A stretch of DNA of 64,000 bases from Chamaecyparis obtusa (GCA_027943335.1 BSBK01006441.1:645501-709500), one strand, 5' to 3'; shown: positions 33,271-44,962, counted from the stretch's first letter. Notes: generated by a model not told the origin, from the letters alone. Numbers and translations: made by a program.

Positions 33271-33959
33271 GCATATAGATGCACAAAACAAAAATATTTG
33301 ACATACACATATTTCCGTTCTATATCTTCTCTAATACACTCTTGCTTTCCAACATCTACCAAACATCCTTGCAGGACACTTTAGGTGATTTCGATCTTAA
33401 GAGAGCCAAAAAGAAAGTGAGAAACCACCAATATTACACTCAACATACAAAAGAAATCTAAAAAAAGTAGTGTGCATGATGCTTAAACCAGAAAATGGCA
33501 TCTTCTATGGCAATACCATTAGAACTAGCTCAAGCACCAACTACAACATCTAGTCTCTAGAAACACCGACTTGTCTCGCCAAGAGAAAATAATGAAATTA
33601 ACTTCCTTGAATTGGAACAACACTTTTCCCATTTTGAAACACCAAACAACATTCAAAAACCTCAACCTATTTAGCCCTTGTTCAATCAACTAATACCACA
33701 AATTGAACCATTCAATAACTCCACAATGACACAACTTTCTCTTCATTGTCGTATATAGACTCATTGAAATCTTTTAGATAACACATTAATGCATTATCAA
33801 ACCTACATACATGTAGAATTTGCAACAAAAGATATCTTGGTATGCACATACAAGTAAATAAAATACAAATTATATGTGCAAGATGCTTTTCTAAAAATGG
33901 GGTTCATCGCTTCTCTTTGGTGAATAACATGGACCCGCATGACTAGTGCATTGTGCTTT

Positions 33960-35478
33960 AAAAACTGACTCAAGTATAAGAGATTCTTATAGCTAGGGTT
34001 GCTTTAATTTTACAAGTGACTCATGCAAGATGGGGCCAATACAAATATAGTGGTCACACAATAAGTTTCCCTTAAGATATCTCAAATATTGCACATGTTT
34101 TTCTACACAGATTACAAGATCTAAAAGTTCTCATTATTCATAGATCAAATATAGAAGGGAAAGGAAAATTTATGGTTGTTATGTAAACAAGTACCATGTT
34201 ATGGATGTCTTGAATTTTAAAAAAATCACTTTGATTGATACTATAGTGATGTTGTCATATATTCTGATGTTGTTAACTTGTTTCCAGGTACTAGAATTAA
34301 TGTTTCAAATTTTTTGCACACTCTAAAAGATAATACAATTGAAATAACTATTCCACCAATAGAGAAAAGTTTTGAAATAGACAATGAAAGTGACTTGTGT
34401 CATTCATCATCTTTTTTCCCAAATTGATAGATGAACCACGTGAATTAGAGGTCATTAAACAAAAATTACAATTTGACGCTAATGAAAATAGCATCATTTG
34501 TTGGCCTATATGAATCCATATCCAATAATGAATACAATATTTAAGGATTTCTTAGCATGGCTTTCCCTACCTTGTTCCCAATTGGTGTTGCCCTAATCCT
34601 TCAACCTCGTCCAAAACATGTCTATTTACATGAATATGCTTTGCATTTGATGATATATTATGATCAAAGATTTAGAAAGCATCTTAGATTTATGTATTTT
34701 CTATACAATTTAATTATGAGACATCATTGTCAACACTCAATTGTAGTTTTTATCAAAACAAACTTGGATGAAGTTGTCCCAATCGCTTTGCAATCCCTTT
34801 GAGAATGATTACAAAACACTCTGGATGATCAATTACTAATTCAGATGATGCATTTTAGAGCATTGTTGAGGGGTACGTGAGCATATTGAAATAAGTGGAC
34901 CGCAAATAACTTACTTCTATGAGACATCAAATTGGAACTACAATGATTTTTTACATTAAGCTCAGATGATACAAGACGACATGATCTGCATAAATTAATC
35001 TTGGACATTGACAAATACAATATACAATTCTAAAGAAAATAATTTATAGATAATGTCATTTAGAATCCGCACATAGATGCATTATACTTGCACCAAAGAT
35101 TCACAATATTTTGGGAAGAGGTTATCCAAAATCTTTTGCAAGTAATCGACCTTTGGTATAGATATGAATGGAAATATCATAGATCACCACACATCCATGG
35201 TTTATTGTGGCTGCCTGATACATCCAAAATGGATTCAATTGATTGGTCCAATAATAATGATGTTCAAATAGCTAAAGCATTCTTTGATAAATATGTCTCT
35301 TCTTGGAATCCTTGTAGCAAAGAGAAAGAATTAAATCAAGTAAATAGTTCTATGTTGGATGATCCATGCATGGCTAACACTCCACAAATTTTGTCCATGG
35401 ACCTTGCAGCTGATTACAAGGTGTTGGTTAATATTGTTCAAAGACACACAAAGTGTACAGAACATATTGTAGACACTT
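33960..35478 (+). pseudogene. Helitron Rep (HUH) protein, N-terminal half, broken
   Basis: An upstream block reads GQYKYSGHTISFP (about 34037-34075), like the region that precedes Rep in many Helitrons. Then come MAFPTLFPIGVAL, YALHLMIYYDQRFRKHLRFMYF (34557-34710), ALLRGT and NKWTA (about 34860-34905), TLSSDDTRRHDLHKLI (about 34955), NPHIDALYLHQRFTIFWEEV (about 35060) and the HUH region LWYRYEWKYHRSPHIHGLLW (about 35150-35210). Next is DYKVLVNIVQRHTKCTEHI (about 35412). These match the Helitron_like_N family; the two His of PHIHG would bind the metal ion of the nicking enzyme. The match stops at 35478, before the catalytic Tyr pair and the helicase. Many stops and frameshifts. The RPA1-like pseudogene lies upstream on the same strand, about 5.3 kb away without Tat-1. 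Confidence 0.85.
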
Positions 35479-36159
35479 AAAAATGACCAATTTCTTTAAC
35501 ACAATAAGTTTACTAACATTCATCTTAAATTGTTAAATAATCTTTATTATCTAACCAATTTGTGCCTCACTATAATCTAAATTCAAAACTATCATTTCTC
35601 TATTTTTTATAATTAAGTGATTTTAATCAATTACCTAATTATTTCATCAATTATTCATCTATAAAGTAATTAAAAATTAATCATTATTTAATTATTCCCT
35701 ATGTTATTTAAATTAATTAAATAATCATATTATTTAATTAATATTCATTCTTTCTTATTATTATTACATTTATATAATAATTAAATCAATTTCCTTCTCA
35801 CAATTAAATAAATGATATTTATTTAATTAAACTAATCATTTCTCTCTCATAAATAAATACGAATTCTTTATTTCTATATCTCCACACGTGCAAATAAATA
35901 AATAATTTTATTTATTTAATCATATTATCCTCCTAAATTCAAACTCATACTCACTTTGAGTTAACTTCTCAATCACATCTTCTAACTCCACAAATCTCTC
36001 TCCTGACTAATCAATCTATTTAGTTTTCTATTTCACCTCATCAGTTAAGTCTTCAATCAAATCAATCAACTCTTATTCTATTTTTTGACAAATCAATCAA
36101 TCCTATTAAACAAATAAACCAATTAAGTTGAACTCCCACTCACTCTGAGTTCAACTCTT
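35479..36159. other. Very AT-rich spacer
   Basis: Composed largely of ATTTAATTAA, AATAAATA and TCATTA words; no gene or clear repeat. It replaces the rest of the Helitron protein. Confidence 0.6.
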
Positions 36160-36385
36160 CAATCACAACCAATCAACCCACCAATCAAAGAATCTTGATT
36201 GAAACCCAGGTAAAATTCTCATAAATTGAGAGTTAATTCTCTTATTTTGGAACCACTTTTATGATTGGAATTCAATCACAACCAATCAACCCACCAATCA
36301 AAGAATCTTGATTAAAACCCAGGTAAAATTCTTATAAATAGAGAGTTAATTCTCTTATTTTGGAACCACTTTTATGATTGGAATT
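36160..36385. repeat. 113-bp tandem duplication
   Basis: Units 36160-36272 and 36273-36385, both starting CAATCACAACCAATCAACCC and ending ATGATTGGAATT, differ at about three or four bases. Between 36386 and 36843 I see no gene; a GGTGAACTCGGTGTGAACTC piece near 36640 resembles a primer-binding region but lacks supporting LTR ends. Confidence 0.9.
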
Positions 36386-36843
36386 GTTATGCTGACATGA
36401 TCTTGAGCTTATTACTGAGAGCCCAACATTGCATGAAGAAGGAGAACAAAAAAGGAAGAATTATGAGTTTGCATATGCTTTTGTGTTATTTGATTTCAAT
36501 ATCTTATTTTGTGTATGCATTTCTCTTATTTTCTTTCCTCTTTTGATTTCGGGAATACTAACTGCCTAACAATCTCTTTGTGGTTGAGATTTACTTGTTA
36601 TTGCAAGTTTCTACAAATTCTTATTACCCAATTATAAATGGTGAACTCGGTGTGAACTCATAAGACCTTTTAGTAAATATTTTGTTTTGCATTCATGTGT
36701 ATTTTGCAGGTATTCCATTGTTGGATGTTGGAAAAATATGAAAAGATAGATCATCTATTTCCCTCATCTACATCTGGCAGCCCTGGTGGGACCAAATCGG
36801 ATTTTCAAAGATTTTGTCATATCTTTCAAACGACTTATAGTTT

Positions 36844-37420
36844 TTCTATGATTTCTTTTAAGGTTGTTGCTAATATAAGGAGCTTACATTCCAAAATCTA
36901 GATTTTAAGGATTTTTTTTACTTTTTTAATAATTTTTTATTATATTTCATAAAAAATGATTTCTAAGCACAAATCAACATTTTTTTAAGTTACATATATG
37001 AAAAGGTCTTGAAATTTATAGGGGGTCTATTCTCTATGATTTTAATTTTGATGAATGATATTTGCAACAAAAAAAATAGATCGTTGAAAACTAGCATGTT
37101 CTGATAAAATGGGTCCCTAGGACACAAATTGTAGAATTATTCTATGAATTTTTTTTTGCAGGTTTGTTTTGATATAAGGAGCCTGAATACCGAATTTAAG
37201 ATTTTTTAATTTTTTTTCTTTTTTTATAAATTTTATGAGATTTTATAAAAAATATTTTTGGGCACAAATCAAAGTTTTTTTTAAGTTATATTTTATGAAA
37301 ATGTCTTGAAATTCTACAAGGGGTCTTCTCTTTGTGATTTTAATTTGGATGAGAAATATTTGGAAATTTTTTTTATATTTTTTTTATTTTTGTGTGCATG
37401 TGCAGGTGATAATCATTTTA
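36844..37420. repeat. Diverged ~297-bp tandem duplication
   Basis: Shared landmarks in the same order: TTCTATGA (36844 and 37140), ATATAAGGAGC (36873 and 37172), AAGCACAAATCAA or GGCACAAATCAA, GTCTTGAAATT, and GTGATTTTAATTT-like words. About 75-80% alike by eye. T-rich; no gene. Confidence 0.75.
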
Positions 37421-37588
37421 TCAAAGACATTGTTTCGAAACTACGAATGACATTTGCTTCTCTTCTATCTAAAATCTTATTCTCTATTGTAAAATGAAAC
37501 ATTTTCATTGTTGAAAATATGTACTTGATGTAATGAAAAAATGTAGCGGGCCACCAAAGCACAAGAAATTTAAGATTTAGGAATTGGT

Positions 37589-37591
<3 letters not shown>

Positions 37592-37656
<65 letters not shown>
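37592..37656. repeat. (GA)32 microsatellite
   Basis: Uninterrupted GA repeat, about 65 bp. Frames reading SLSLSL across it are artefacts. Confidence 0.97.
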
Positions 37657-37661
<5 letters not shown>

Positions 37662-38922
37662 ATAGAACCAACTGACGTACAATGAATCAACACTTTAGAG
37701 GCAAAATTAGAGGATTTATTGACACATATGTGGACAAGGTATGGAGAATTAATGAACACTTTAATTGTCACTATATTAACCTTACTTCAATTAGGGAATT
37801 ATGAGACTAATTGCTAGGTTTTTGGTACTAATTTTTTCTTTTTTTAATATCTTGTGGTGTGGAAACAAGACTTAACCATTTTCTAATCTAAAACCAATTC
37901 ATCTTTCATTTGGTGCTTTAAAAATGAGCAATGCATGCTCAAACATCACAATTTACACTTCATTTTGGTGTTTAAAATTGACACATGTTTAACAATTGAA
38001 CAAAGAAAAATACATTTGAGATTGGTGCATCTAAAATTGAACAAGGAAAATCTCATGTTGTTTGGTGCTTAAAAATTTACTTGCATGCTTGTATGGATTA
38101 TTTAGATTAGCTAACATTTGGCCATTTGGTGCTTAATTCAATTAACCTGATGTCTTGAGTTCTTGGTGCACTTGCACATAATGTTAGATTAAAAACATTT
38201 TTTTTAAAGAGGCATCTCTGGAGGGTGTGCTTAACCCAACAAAGGACGACCTCAAACTGGAAAATCCCTCTAGTCAGTATAGAAATAAGACTATGAGAAA
38301 ACTCTGGTCTTATCTCTATAAGCTCGGGTGAGGTCTTATATCATTTGTGTCTTTTCTTAGAGATTTTTACCTTCAAAGTTTCTAGAATCTCTTTTAGGGT
38401 AGAATACTTACACTTTAGACAACTTTTTTCATTCCTAGTTTGCATTAACATCCCAAAATTTAAAAAAAAGAGAGTCCTAACCCAATCATCTTGCATTGCC
38501 CATACCTTAGTGTCATTATTGCATATGCCAATCACAAGGTCATACAGAGACAAACATTAGATGGATTCTCATATTCTTCCAAATAATCATAGATTTATAT
38601 ATAGAGTTTTTAAACATTTAAAATTATTGGATGATGCGTTGGATATATGTCAACACACCATTCCTAAACATGATAAAAAAAACATATAAATATGTGTAGC
38701 AACATCCCACAAGAAATTTTGTCATCTCCCACCATTTCTTTCCTCCACACTATCTCCACCTAGAAATGCATCCAATAACAAAACAAATCCAATCTACCCA
38801 CAAAGGCTATCCATTATACAAATCCCAACTAGTTCATCATTTTTAATGCCAATCCCTTCTACAATTCAATAGTCTTAAACCCAATACCATCATATGCCCA
38901 ATTCCCAAGAAAACCTACTCCA
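37657..38922. other. No gene recognised
   Basis: AT-rich. The phrase TTGGTGCTT followed by AAAAAT or AATT recurs several times between 37905 and 38170 at irregular spacing. Nothing else identified. Confidence 0.5.
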
Positions 38923-39597
38923 TTGAGTCCTAGTCAAAGTCCATTCCCATCATGCCCAAGAATCAAATCCTTTCAAGAACCTTCCTTGCATATCCAAACT
39001 CATACCCTATGTCAAGAGGATAATCCCAAGTATAAAGAAACAAGTCCTGAAATTGGTCAAGATCAAGATACCAAGAATGTCCAATCAGTTGACCAAGATC
39101 CCATATTCCTAGAATCTCATGATGATCCCCTTATCCATTTATTTTATGTCCAACATGGTCCCCTTCCATCCCAAGAGAAAAGCATTCCTCTGAGTCCCAT
39201 TCATAATCAACCTCCTAAGCAATACCATGATGTCCCTTATACTCCATCCAACGACCCTCTTCTATGTCAAGATCAAAGTAATGCTCCATGTCCACCACAA
39301 CATCTCGTCAACACTCCATCTCCATATCATGATCCTCTCAGTCCACCACAAGATCCCATCATCCCTCAATCTCCATGTCATAGTCCTTCCTATCCACCAC
39401 AAGATCCCATCATCCTTCCATCTCCATGGCATACTCCTCCATGTCCACCACAAGATCCCATCATCCATCCATCTTCACGCCATAATCTCCCATGTCTACC
39501 TGAAGATTCTATCAACCCTATCCAAGTTAATAATGAGTCTATTACATATCAACTTGGTTCATCTAATTCATTATACCTTGAATTTGGATCTCGGTAA
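38923..39597 (+). CDS. Proline-rich open frame of unknown origin, running into the Copia-C LTR
   Basis: An open frame of 224 codons, rich in Pro, Ser, Gln and His, with no family I recognise. From 39292 to 39546 it is made of five 51-bp units, each coding a 17-residue repeat of the type PPQDPIIHPSSRHNLPC. The last 14 or so codons (from about 39555) lie inside the truncated Copia-C LTR, so the natural C-terminus is missing or replaced. The 51-bp period keeps the frame open, which weakens the case for a real protein. It may be the end of a Pro-rich gene or just a minisatellite in an open frame. No promoter or introns identified. Confidence 0.3.
   Translation: MSPSQSPFPSCPRIKSFQEPSLHIQTHTLCQEDNPKYKETSPEIGQDQDTKNVQSVDQDPIFLESHDDPLIHLFYVQHGPLPSQEKSIPLSPIHNQPPKQYHDVPYTPSNDPLLCQDQSNAPCPPQHLVNTPSPYHDPLSPPQDPIIPQSPCHSPSYPPQDPIILPSPWHTPPCPPQDPIIHPSSRHNLPCLPEDSINPIQVNNESITYQLGSSNSLYLEFGSR
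39292..39546 (+). repeat. 51-bp minisatellite, five units
   Basis: Units begin CCACCACAAGATCCCATC or variants at 39292, 39343, 39394, 39445 and 39496, an exact 51-bp step. The first and last units are the most diverged. It ends within about 10 bp of the Copia-C LTR breakpoint. Confidence 0.92.
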
Positions 39598-40213
39598 CAC
39601 GTTTTCTTTTCACCTAGGAACTTAATCTTCTTTTGAAACTTGTTCTTTCTTCTTTAAATGTTTAGATCTAAGCCACAGATCTTCACCTTGAATTTTCCTA
39701 TCCATAGATCTTGGTAACTAACTTTCCTTGTCATCATGATCATCCAACTCATCATAGCTAATCGTTAAATGTCATTCCAATCCTTATTTAATTACTTTTC
39801 CTTGCTCGGTGTCTCATCCTAAATTTTGGTTAACTTCACTCGGTCCCTAGAAATTTCTTGTTTAGTGCCTTGAGTTCCTTTTCCTTTACTGAAACATACT
39901 TCATTTTATCTTTTACCTTTACCGAGTGACTTTTCTTGCTCTGTAGCCAAAACTCTTTTGCTTACCGATTTGACAATTCTTCATTACCATGATTTACCGA
40001 CTTAGCATAATCATATGTTAGGTAGAAAAAATTTATATCAACATAATCTAATCATTTTGCAATCTGTATCAATTGACCATTTAAGTTATTCAACTTTACA
40101 ACATCTCATTTCTTCTTCTTCTTAACTCATTCAACTTATATCATATACCGTATGATATGGACATAATATAAACTAGAAATTAATTGCTGACATCAATGAC
40201 AAGACAATAACTA
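39555..40213 (-). repeat. Copia-C 3' LTR, outer part (truncated)
   Basis: Aligns with 51641-52310 of the right LTR, including CTTCTTCTTCTT near 40108. It continues after Copia-B at 45958. The left end is an abrupt break next to the 51-bp minisatellite, and no TG...CA terminus or target duplication is present there. Confidence 0.88.
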
Positions 40214-40922
40214 TGTTGAAATATAGCCTCATTCATATTTAAGTATGCCAATTAAATATATATATATATATATATATTTTTATTTTCGACACACTAAAGA
40301 AATCGATCGAATGCAGTATAAATGTATAAACACTAATATGATGTATATGGCAGACACAATAGTTTCATGTACTACAATGTATATTGCAGACATGATAGTA
40401 TCGTGCACTGCAATGTACATTGCAGACATGATAGTATTGTGCACTACAATGTAATTGCAGACACAATAGTATCGTGCACTGCAATGTACATTGTAGACAT
40501 GATAGTATCATGCACTACAATGTACACTGCAAACATGATAGTATTGTGCACTACAATGTAATTATAGACATGACAGTATAATGTACTGCAATGTAATTGC
40601 AACCACACGATAGTTATCGTGTGATTATAATTACATTACAGTACACGATGACTATCATGTATCATCCCTTGATTATTAAATGACACTAAGTCGTATAGTA
40701 TGAGCATACCATTCTGTGGTTAATTAGTTGATTGAAATTAAATTAATGTAGGGTCATGACCCTACATGGAAACCGCCATGTATGGTCATGACTTTACACA
40801 TTAATATATATACTAAAAGGAAATTGTGGAATCAATCAATCACAAGGAAAATTGCATTCTACAACAATATATATAAATACTAAATAATATAATTCAATCT
40901 TCCAATCTAATATTCCTTAACA
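40214..40922 (+). repeat. Copia-B 5' LTR (709 bp)
   Basis: Starts TGTTGAAATATAGCC and ends ATTCCTTAACA just before the PBS. Contains the 36-bp tandem repeats (40350-40600), a perfect palindrome CACACGATAGTTATCGTGTG apart from its 2-bp centre (40604-40623), and the perfect palindrome GTAGGGTCATGACCCTAC (40748-40765). An AT-rich TATATATACTAAAAG near 40804 may serve as a TATA region. Confidence 0.94.
40350..40600 (+). repeat. 36-bp tandem repeats in the Copia-B 5' LTR, seven units
   Basis: Consensus starts TTGCAGACATGATAGTATCG and ends TGCACTACAATGTA. Seven units here, three in the 3' LTR (45523-45630), which accounts for the 143-bp LTR length difference. The units also contain imperfect inverted ATGATAGTATC and GTGCAC words. 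Confidence 0.92.
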
Positions 40923-40934
40923 TGGTATCAGAGC
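40923..40934 (+). other. Copia-B primer-binding site
   Basis: TGGTATCAGAGC immediately after the LTR, complementary to the 3' part of initiator methionine tRNA. Confidence 0.95.
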
Positions 40935-41043
40935 AAGGTTATTAGAGAAGATACATTTTTTATTTTTATTTTGATATTTCATATAAATATAATAAAATTT
41001 ATATTTGTGTTTATTATAATATCAAGAAGAAATAACTCATGGT

Positions 41044-41810
41044 ATGAGAATGGAAGATAGAATTGAGGGTGCATCCAACTTTATATCATGGAAAACTAGA
41101 ATTACTTCTCTTCTGCTGGAACTTGAATTGGAGGACTACATAGAGAAAGAACCAAAAATACGTGAAGATGAAGTAGAAAAATACACTTGGAAAAGGCAAA
41201 ATAACAAAGCCAGGAAGTTAATTATTGACTCTGTCAAAGACTCCATACTTCCTAGCATTTCAAGATTAACCACTGCCTTTGAAATATTCAAAACCATTCA
41301 AGACACATTTGAAATCAATAATGCTAGTAGACTATTGACTCTGAAACAAAAACTTATGAATATGAAAATGAACAAAGGGGAAACAATCACCTCTTACTTT
41401 TTGAGAATATCAGAATTAAGGGATCAACTCCTTACCATTGAAAATAATATGGATGATCTATAACTATCCTTAATTTCTCTAAGAGGATTACCTATCTCCT
41501 AGGAATCATTCATTCAGTGCATAAGTGAAAGACCTCCATTACCAAAATTTGAACAACTAAAAAATGATTGCACTCAACTAGAATCAAGATTAATCTCAAG
41601 AGGAATAGGACCCAATAAAGAAAGAGAAATTTTGGCACTCCACACGTCTAACAAAAAGAAAAATAAAATAAAAGCAAAAGGAGTACTAAAACCTTCAATA
41701 AAAAGGATCTTTCAAAAGTACAATGCTACAAGTGTGAGAAATATGGACATATTCACAAATATTGTCCAAAAAGGAAGAAAATTCAAGCCACACTAGCTGA
41801 AGTCAAAGAA
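41044..41810 (+). pseudogene. Copia-B gag
   Basis: Starts at ATG 41044, MRMEDRIEGASNFISWKTRI, typical of copia Gag. The core includes TAFEIFKTIQDTFEI and MNKGETITSYFLRISELRDQL. Stops at 41461-41463 and at about 41500 follow, then a frameshift before the zinc knuckle CYKCEKYGHIHKYC (41724-41765), which keeps all four ligands. Gag would coat and package the RNA. After the knuckle the frame runs straight into protease, so Gag and Pol were one polyprotein. Confidence 0.9.
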
Positions 41811-43000
41811 ATGGAAAATCCACTCTTCTTCCTAGCCATGTCTAGTGAATTGAACTCAAATAAAAGTACATGGATAATTGATAGTGGAGCCTCCAGACAC
41901 ATCATTGGATTCATGGATCAATTTGAAATCTTCAAAGGAAACTCCTTGGAAGAAGTTACAATTGGTGACAACTCTACTTATCCCATGAAAGGAATTGGGA
42001 CCTGTTTAATCAAGATAAGAGTAGTAACCTTACAGTTAAAGGAAGTACTATATGTACCTGGAATAAAAAGAAACTTAATATCCATATCGGGAGTAGCTAA
42101 TCAAGGATATAGAGTCACATTCAATGAAGATAAAGTTCTTCTTTGGACTAAAAATTCCAATATCAAGAATGCCATTACTATAGGATCTAGGGAAGGCAGT
42201 CTATATGGATTATGTGGTGAACAAAAAATTGCCTTAAACCATGAAGTTCAAAACAATAATGAGATATGGCACAAAAGGTTAGGCCATATTAGATATAGTG
42301 CTCTTCCAACCCTAACAAGAATCACCTTAGGGATACCTCATCTTAAACCTGAACACTCAAGCATATGCAAAGGTTGTGCCTTAGGAAAAAATACAAAAGG
42401 TTCCTTCCCAACAAGTGAACATAAATCTAAAAATGTATTAGAACTTATTCACACAGATCTATGTGGTCCTATGTCAACTCACTCCCTGTCAAGTGCCTTA
42501 TACGATGTAATCTTTGTTGATGATTACTCTAGAAGAATGTGGATATACTTCCTAAAACTAAAAGAATCAAATGAAGTTCTATCTAAGTTCAAATAATTCA
42601 AAGCACTAGTTGAAAATCAAACTGGCAAGAAAATAAAAACCTAAGGTCTAACAATGGAGGTGAGTATACTTCTAATAGTTTTAAATAATTCTGCAAATCT
42701 GTTGGGATTAAGAGGGAGTATACTGTACCATATAGTCCTCAATAGAATGGAGTAGCAGAAAGAAAGAACATAACCATTATTGAAGAAACAAAAGCCATGA
42801 TGCATGACCAAAACATTCACACCTCTTTCTGGGCTGAAGCTGCAAACACAGTAGTATACATACAAAATAGGTGTCCTCATGCTATCCTAGAAAATACTAC
42901 AACAGAAGAAGTATTCACAAGGAAAAAACTAGACTTAAGCCATCTAAGAGTGTTTGGTTGTCCTATTTACATACATGTTCCAAAAGAAAAAAGAACCAAA
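41811..43000 (+). pseudogene. Copia-B protease and integrase (second catalytic Asp lost)
   Basis: Protease: TWIIDSGASRHIIG (about 41868-41910) with intact D-S-G. Then the pre-integrase region IKRNLISISGVANQGY, the zinc domain IWHKRLGHIRYSALPTL with CKGCALGK, and catalytic Asp one in LIHTDLCGP (about 42453). The frame is broken near 42595. The second block reads RSNNGGEY (about 42648-42670), where the family has RSDNGGEY, so the second catalytic Asp is Asn. The Glu block NGVAERKNITI follows (about 42748), then SFWAEAANTVVYIQNR. Functionally dead. Confidence 0.9.
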
Positions 43001-44962
43001 TTAGAACCCTCTGGGAAGAAAGGTATATTCATAGGATATAGTGAAGATACTAAGGGATATCAAATCTACATCCCTAGCCAAAGATTAGTAGAAATCAGCA
43101 GAGATGTAAAGTTTGAAGAAAATTTCATATCCACAGATACTGATGATGATTCCATAACAGATCTAGATAGAGATCTTACAATTGAGAATGAGAGGGAGAA
43201 TAAAATAATAGATTCAGAAACTACATCTTCAAATGTTGAGCCTACATCTTTAAATATTGAACCTACATGTCAAAATGTTGAGAATAATGGAACATCAAAT
43301 AACACCAAAAGACCTTTATGGGCAAGAAAGATGTTTCAAGAAAATAATATAGAGGTAGATCAAATATTCAGAGAAAACAAGAGAACAAGGACACAAAAAT
43401 GTTATGCTGCCCTTCTAATTGGGCTTGCAGAATTTGAATCTGACAGTGTTGAAAAAACATTAACAAAACAAGCTTGGAGAGAAGCCATGATTGAAGAGTA
43501 TCATTCCATTATGAAAAATGATGTTTGGGACATTGTGCCTAGATCCAAAAACAAATTAGTAGTCTCTTAAAAATGGTTATTCAAGATCAAATATGCTCCA
43601 TATGGCAGCATTGAAAAACACAAAGCTCGGTTTGTTGCCAAAGGGTTGTCACAAAAGGCTGGGATTGACTATGAAGAAACCTTTGCTCCTGTAGCTTGAT
43701 ACACCTTTGTAAGAACCATTCTTGAAATTGTAACATCTAAAGGATGGAAAGTACACCAAATGGATGTCAATACAACAATTCTACATAGGAAAATTGAAGA
43801 AGAAGTATACATAGAGCAACCAAAAGGATTTGTCACACATGATAAAAATCACTACATATGAAAGTTAAAGAAATCTCTTTATGGCCTTAAACAAGCCCCC
43901 AGAGCATGGTATGAAAGGATAGACAGCTATCTCCCCAAACTAGGGTACTCCAAGAAAATAGCATACCCTAACATCTACTTCAAGGTAGTAAATGGTGATA
44001 TGACAATTCTAGTTCTATATGTTGATGACTTGCTTATAACAGGAGAAGATCATCTGATTACAAAATGCAAACAAGACCTAGTAGCTGAGTTTGATATGAA
44101 GGATATGGGCCTACTACACTACTTCCTAGGTCTAGAAATTTGGCAAAAGAAAGATCACACTTTCTTAAATTAGGAAAAGTATACCACTGACATCCTAACC
44201 ATATTTGGCATGATGGATTGTAAACTATTGGATACCCCAATGGAAACAAATCTACACAAGCTAAAAAGTGAAGCAGAAGATTCTAAACCTACAGATCCAT
44301 CACTGTACAGATAAATTGTTGGATCCCTCATGCATCTGGTAAACACACGTCCTAACATCTATTATGCAATAAATGTACTAAGTCACTTCATGTGTAAACC
44401 TAAGAAAATACACTTAATGGCCGCTAAGAACATTTTGAGATATTTACGAGGAACCATTGGACTTGGTTTGAAATATGAAAAGGTTGAGATCCAACTTCAG
44501 GGTTATTTTAATTCAGATTGGGTAGGCAGTTCCACAGATCACAAGAGCACCACAGGATGTTGTTTCAGTTTAGGATCATCAAAAATATCTTGGTTCAATA
44601 GAAAATAATCAGTTGTTTCTCAGAGCTCCACTGAAGCAGAATACATTGCTGCCTCTATGGGAGCTAGAGAAGTAGTCTGGTTAAGGAATCTATTGTTTGA
44701 TCTCTTTGGAAAACCTACGGTACCTACCATTATTCATTGTGATAATCAAAGCTGCATCAAACTATCAATAAATCTAGTTTTCCATAATCAATCAAAATAC
44801 ATAGAGATTCCTTACCATTACATAAGAGATATGGTTGACAGGAACATCATCAAACTAGTTTATATTAGCACCGAGGAACAAAATGCTGACATCTTTACCA
44901 AACCTCTTGCAAAACTGAAGATAGATTATTTCAGGAGAAAAATTGGTATGACTAGACTTTAA
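42797..44962 (+). pseudogene. Copia-B integrase tail, reverse transcriptase and RNase H
   Basis: The integrase C-terminus reads HLRVFGCPIYIHVPKEKRTK and GIFIGYSEDTKGYQIY. RT begins near 43480 (AWREAMIEEYHSIMKNDVWD), with [36 protein letters not shown] and the catalytic YVDD in LVLYVDDLLITGEDH (about 44005-44050). RNase H has NSDWVGSSTDHKSTTGCCF (first acidic), SSTEAEYIAAS (Glu) and IHCDNQSCIKLS (Asp), ending GMTRL at 44960. Stops: 43568, about 43698, about 43858, about 44171, about 44312, 44606. Several fit a C-to-T change of CAA, CAG or CGA. The frame is otherwise nearly continuous. Confidence 0.92.

Noticed and set aside
36630..36660. Possible primer-binding site GGTGAACTCGGTGTGAACTC
   Set aside because: No LTR ends, no second LTR and no coding region beside it.
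37413..37771. Leu-Ser repeat proteins on the minus strand
   Set aside because: Translations of the (GA)32 run.
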